A stretch of DNA of 41,135 nt from an uncultured Acinetobacter sp. (GTDB lineage: Bacteria > Cyanobacteriota > Vampirovibrionia > Gastranaerophilales > Gastranaerophilaceae). The position numbers were made by a program, and so were the translations under genes. Under the pieces are notes generated by a model. The model was given only the letters and a program-made list of their open reading frames with translations, did not search any database and had not been told where the DNA came from. The stretch covers positions 1 to 41,135 of the forward strand of contig CAMZGT010000013.1 in NCBI GenBank assembly GCA_947306495.1. The letters run 5' to 3'. This document shows, piece after piece, positions 39,558 through 41,135 of this stretch (position 1 is its first letter; each line of letters begins with the position of its first letter).

Positions 39558-41135
39558 TTACTGTTTTTTCTTCAAATATTCTATAATTCCGTCAGCAATT
39601 GCTTTTGCTGTAATTTGTTTGCGCTTATCGGTTATAAGTTCTGCACGTTCTTCCGAGTTTGAGATAAAACCTGTTTCAACCAAAACCGCAGGTACATCAG
39701 TATGGTTTATAACATAGAACTTCGACTTTATCACTCCACGATTTTTTGCTTCTATATCTTTTATTAAATGCGATTGTATCACATCTGCAAGAGTTTTACT
39801 ATGCTCGTGATAATAATGAGTTTCTATTCCGTTTGGCTCTGTAGCTACTGCTGAATTAACATGTATACTTACAAAAATTTCCGGATTCTCATCTTCGGTA
39901 AAATCACATCGTTCCTGTAGACCAAGATATGTATCATCCGTTCTTGATAATGCGACCTTATACCCTCTCGATTTTAATATTGAAGCAACTCTTTGAGAAA
40001 TATCTAAAGTAATGTCTTTTTCGTTTATTCCCTCTCTGATCGCACCATAATCGCTTCCGCCGTGCCCCGGATCTATAACAACTTTGTTTTTTATTGGCGG
40101 TTTTTTCACATTAGATTGTTCTGATTTTATAGTTTCTTCCGTATTTTTAGAATTACCTTGTACAATTACAATACGAATTGCTTTTCCGTCTACTCCTTGC
40201 GATATCTGAACAACATCATCTTTGTTGATTTTTAATGTGGATTTAACACCGATTTGCGGTAAAAGTGACAGGGTTAATTTTTTATAATATGTTCCGTTTA
40301 GTGTTTTTATTACATCAGGTTCATTATAACTTTTGACATTAAACATGTATAAGGCAAGTGAGTTATCATCTCTAAGGATAGAATGAACAACCGGTGCCGT
40401 AAATTGTATAATTAGTTCACTTGTCTTTGAATTTATTTTCTTTACATACACCTTTTGAACATTTGCAACAGACGAAACTAAAGACGTATGATTGAGTTTG
40501 TCAGTGTTTATAAAAAGCAATGATTGATTGTCTTGAGAGTATACGGGAATATACTTCTCAGGTTTATCCGTTGTTACAACAATTCTCGCTTTATTATACT
40601 CAAATTGTCCTATTTTTGCAGAATCTTTGCAACTTCCGTCTGCGCATAATTGCACTTCTTTATTGCGAATTTTTTTATCTAAATATGTATTCGGCAAATC
40701 AATTACAACCCTTTTGGGAGAATCCAGTTTAAACATTTTTGCGGCCGTTATTTGACCGAGTCCGCTGACCAATAATCCGTCATTTTTAACATAATAACCG
40801 TTTATGTAATACTTTGTTCTTAGTTTTAAATCTGAAGATATATCTACAGAAATAACCGAATCATATATTTTGCCGTCTGAATTACTTAAAGTTGATGAAG
40901 CAAAAGCCTTTTGTATATCTTCTACTACAGCAGCATTTTTCGATTGTTCATTTGTAACCGGCGGAATATTAACTTTTTGAATAACTTGTGAATTAGCTAT
41001 AATGCCTGAATATGGAGTTTCAGACGGAGATTCATCATATATGGTATTAAAGTAATCATTTTTTAAAGGTAAATACGAAGTTTTGACTACAACATTACCG
41101 CCAGCATTTATTAACTTAATTTTTGAAGCATCAAA
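39558..41135 (-). CDS. N-acetylmuramoyl-L-alanine amidase with AMIN domains, 5'-truncated by window edge
   Basis: The frame is open to the end of the window, giving at least 525 residues without a start. Two AMIN-like beta domains are visible: one around KMFKLDSPKRVVIDLP and one around VYVKKINSKTSELIIQF. A lysine/proline linker follows, then a C-terminal amidase_3 domain with zinc-site motifs VIDPGHGGSDYGA, SRTDD, FVSIHVNSA and VLVETGFISN. This order is typical of AmiC-type enzymes that split daughter-cell septa and is common in cyanobacteria. The visible N-terminal part contains one more beta-rich segment that may be a copper amine oxidase-N-like domain. murI lies downstream. Confidence 0.94.
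   Translation of the reverse strand, partial: FDASKIKLINAGGNVVVKTSYLPLKNDYFNTIYDESPSETPYSGIIANSQVIQKVNIPPVTNEQSKNAAVVEDIQKAFASSTLSNSDGKIYDSVISVDISSDLKLRTKYYINGYYVKNDGLLVSGLGQITAAKMFKLDSPKRVVIDLPNTYLDKKIRNKEVQLCADGSCKDSAKIGQFEYNKARIVVTTDKPEKYIPVYSQDNQSLLFINTDKLNHTSLVSSVANVQKVYVKKINSKTSELIIQFTAPVVHSILRDDNSLALYMFNVKSYNEPDVIKTLNGTYYKKLTLSLLPQIGVKSTLKINKDDVVQISQGVDGKAIRIVIVQGNSKNTEETIKSEQSNVKKPPIKNKVVIDPGHGGSDYGAIREGINEKDITLDISQRVASILKSRGYKVALSRTDDTYLGLQERCDFTEDENPEIFVSIHVNSAVATEPNGIETHYYHEHSKTLADVIQSHLIKDIEAKNRGVIKSKFYVINHTDVPAVLVETGFISNSEERAELITDKRKQITAKAIADGIIEYLKKKQ

Noticed and set aside
1-41135. CRISPR array, insertion sequence or prophage genes
   Set aside because: I saw no regularly spaced short direct repeats, no transposase or integrase motifs and no phage structural genes anywhere in the window.

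Overview
The window is AT-rich bacterial chromosome (about one third GC) with standard-code genes and many purine-rich Shine-Dalgarno sites. The gene set suggests a fermentative, diderm-like, potentially flagellated bacterium: prolipoprotein transferase, a lipoprotein, FabI, flagellin, a cyanobacterial-style AMIN/amidase_3 cell-wall hydrolase, a biotin-dependent decarboxylase ion pump and a membrane pyrophosphatase. With the recurring short N-terminal F-x-G motif in orphan proteins, my best guess is a non-photosynthetic cyanobacterial relative (Vampirovibrionia/Melainabacteria, order Gastranaerophilales). This is inference; no marker in the window settles it.

Layout. 1-3250: end of lgt, a zinc alcohol dehydrogenase-like gene, and a convergent orphan protein with a kinase-like N-lobe. 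3300-5930: yebC-ybaB-recR, then a secreted protein that looks leaderless. 5930-7900: an isolated trio of ribosomal protein genes (rpsH, rplF, rplR) with long structured spacers and a terminator right after rplR. 7950-13050: two large TPR proteins, a lipoprotein and a flagellin. 13050-16500 (minus): pfkB-type kinase, Cas4-like nuclease, tatD, tlyA. 16550-18840: an orphan protein, a probable structured RNA ending in a terminator, a 63-residue protein, fabI, and a thioredoxin-fold protein without its cysteines. 18870-23420: a membrane glycosyltransferase with a cysteine-rich tail, a secreted protein and a large membrane protein. 23440-27570: birA-oadG-oadA-oadB, in which the biotin ligase sits with its biotinylated substrate. 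27590-35250: mutS2, gapA, a GT39-like membrane glycosyltransferase and hppA. 35340-38500: a tRNA-Leu(UAG) followed by a repeat-rich array of three orphan minus-strand genes. 38710-41135: murI and a truncated amidase.

The most unusual region is 35340-38640. Two copies of a roughly 150-nt module follow long terminator-like hairpins. Three helices in the modules and part of the hairpin stem differ in sequence but keep their pairing. Each module contains T-arm and 3'-end sequence of the adjacent tRNA-Leu. The orphan genes have duplicated upstream regions carrying the palindrome ATTGTnACAAT. One orphan (36941-37774) has a JAMM-like HSHP...S...D metalloprotease signature. The same palindrome, or part of it, occurs at two other intergenic regions next to secreted, membrane or flagellin genes, so it may mark a regulon.

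How the genes may work together: birA would biotinylate OadA, which with OadB and OadG would couple decarboxylation to Na+ export. HppA would add pyrophosphate-driven ion pumping, and GapA belongs to glycolysis. All functions are read by eye from sequence motifs; no database search or folding program was run.
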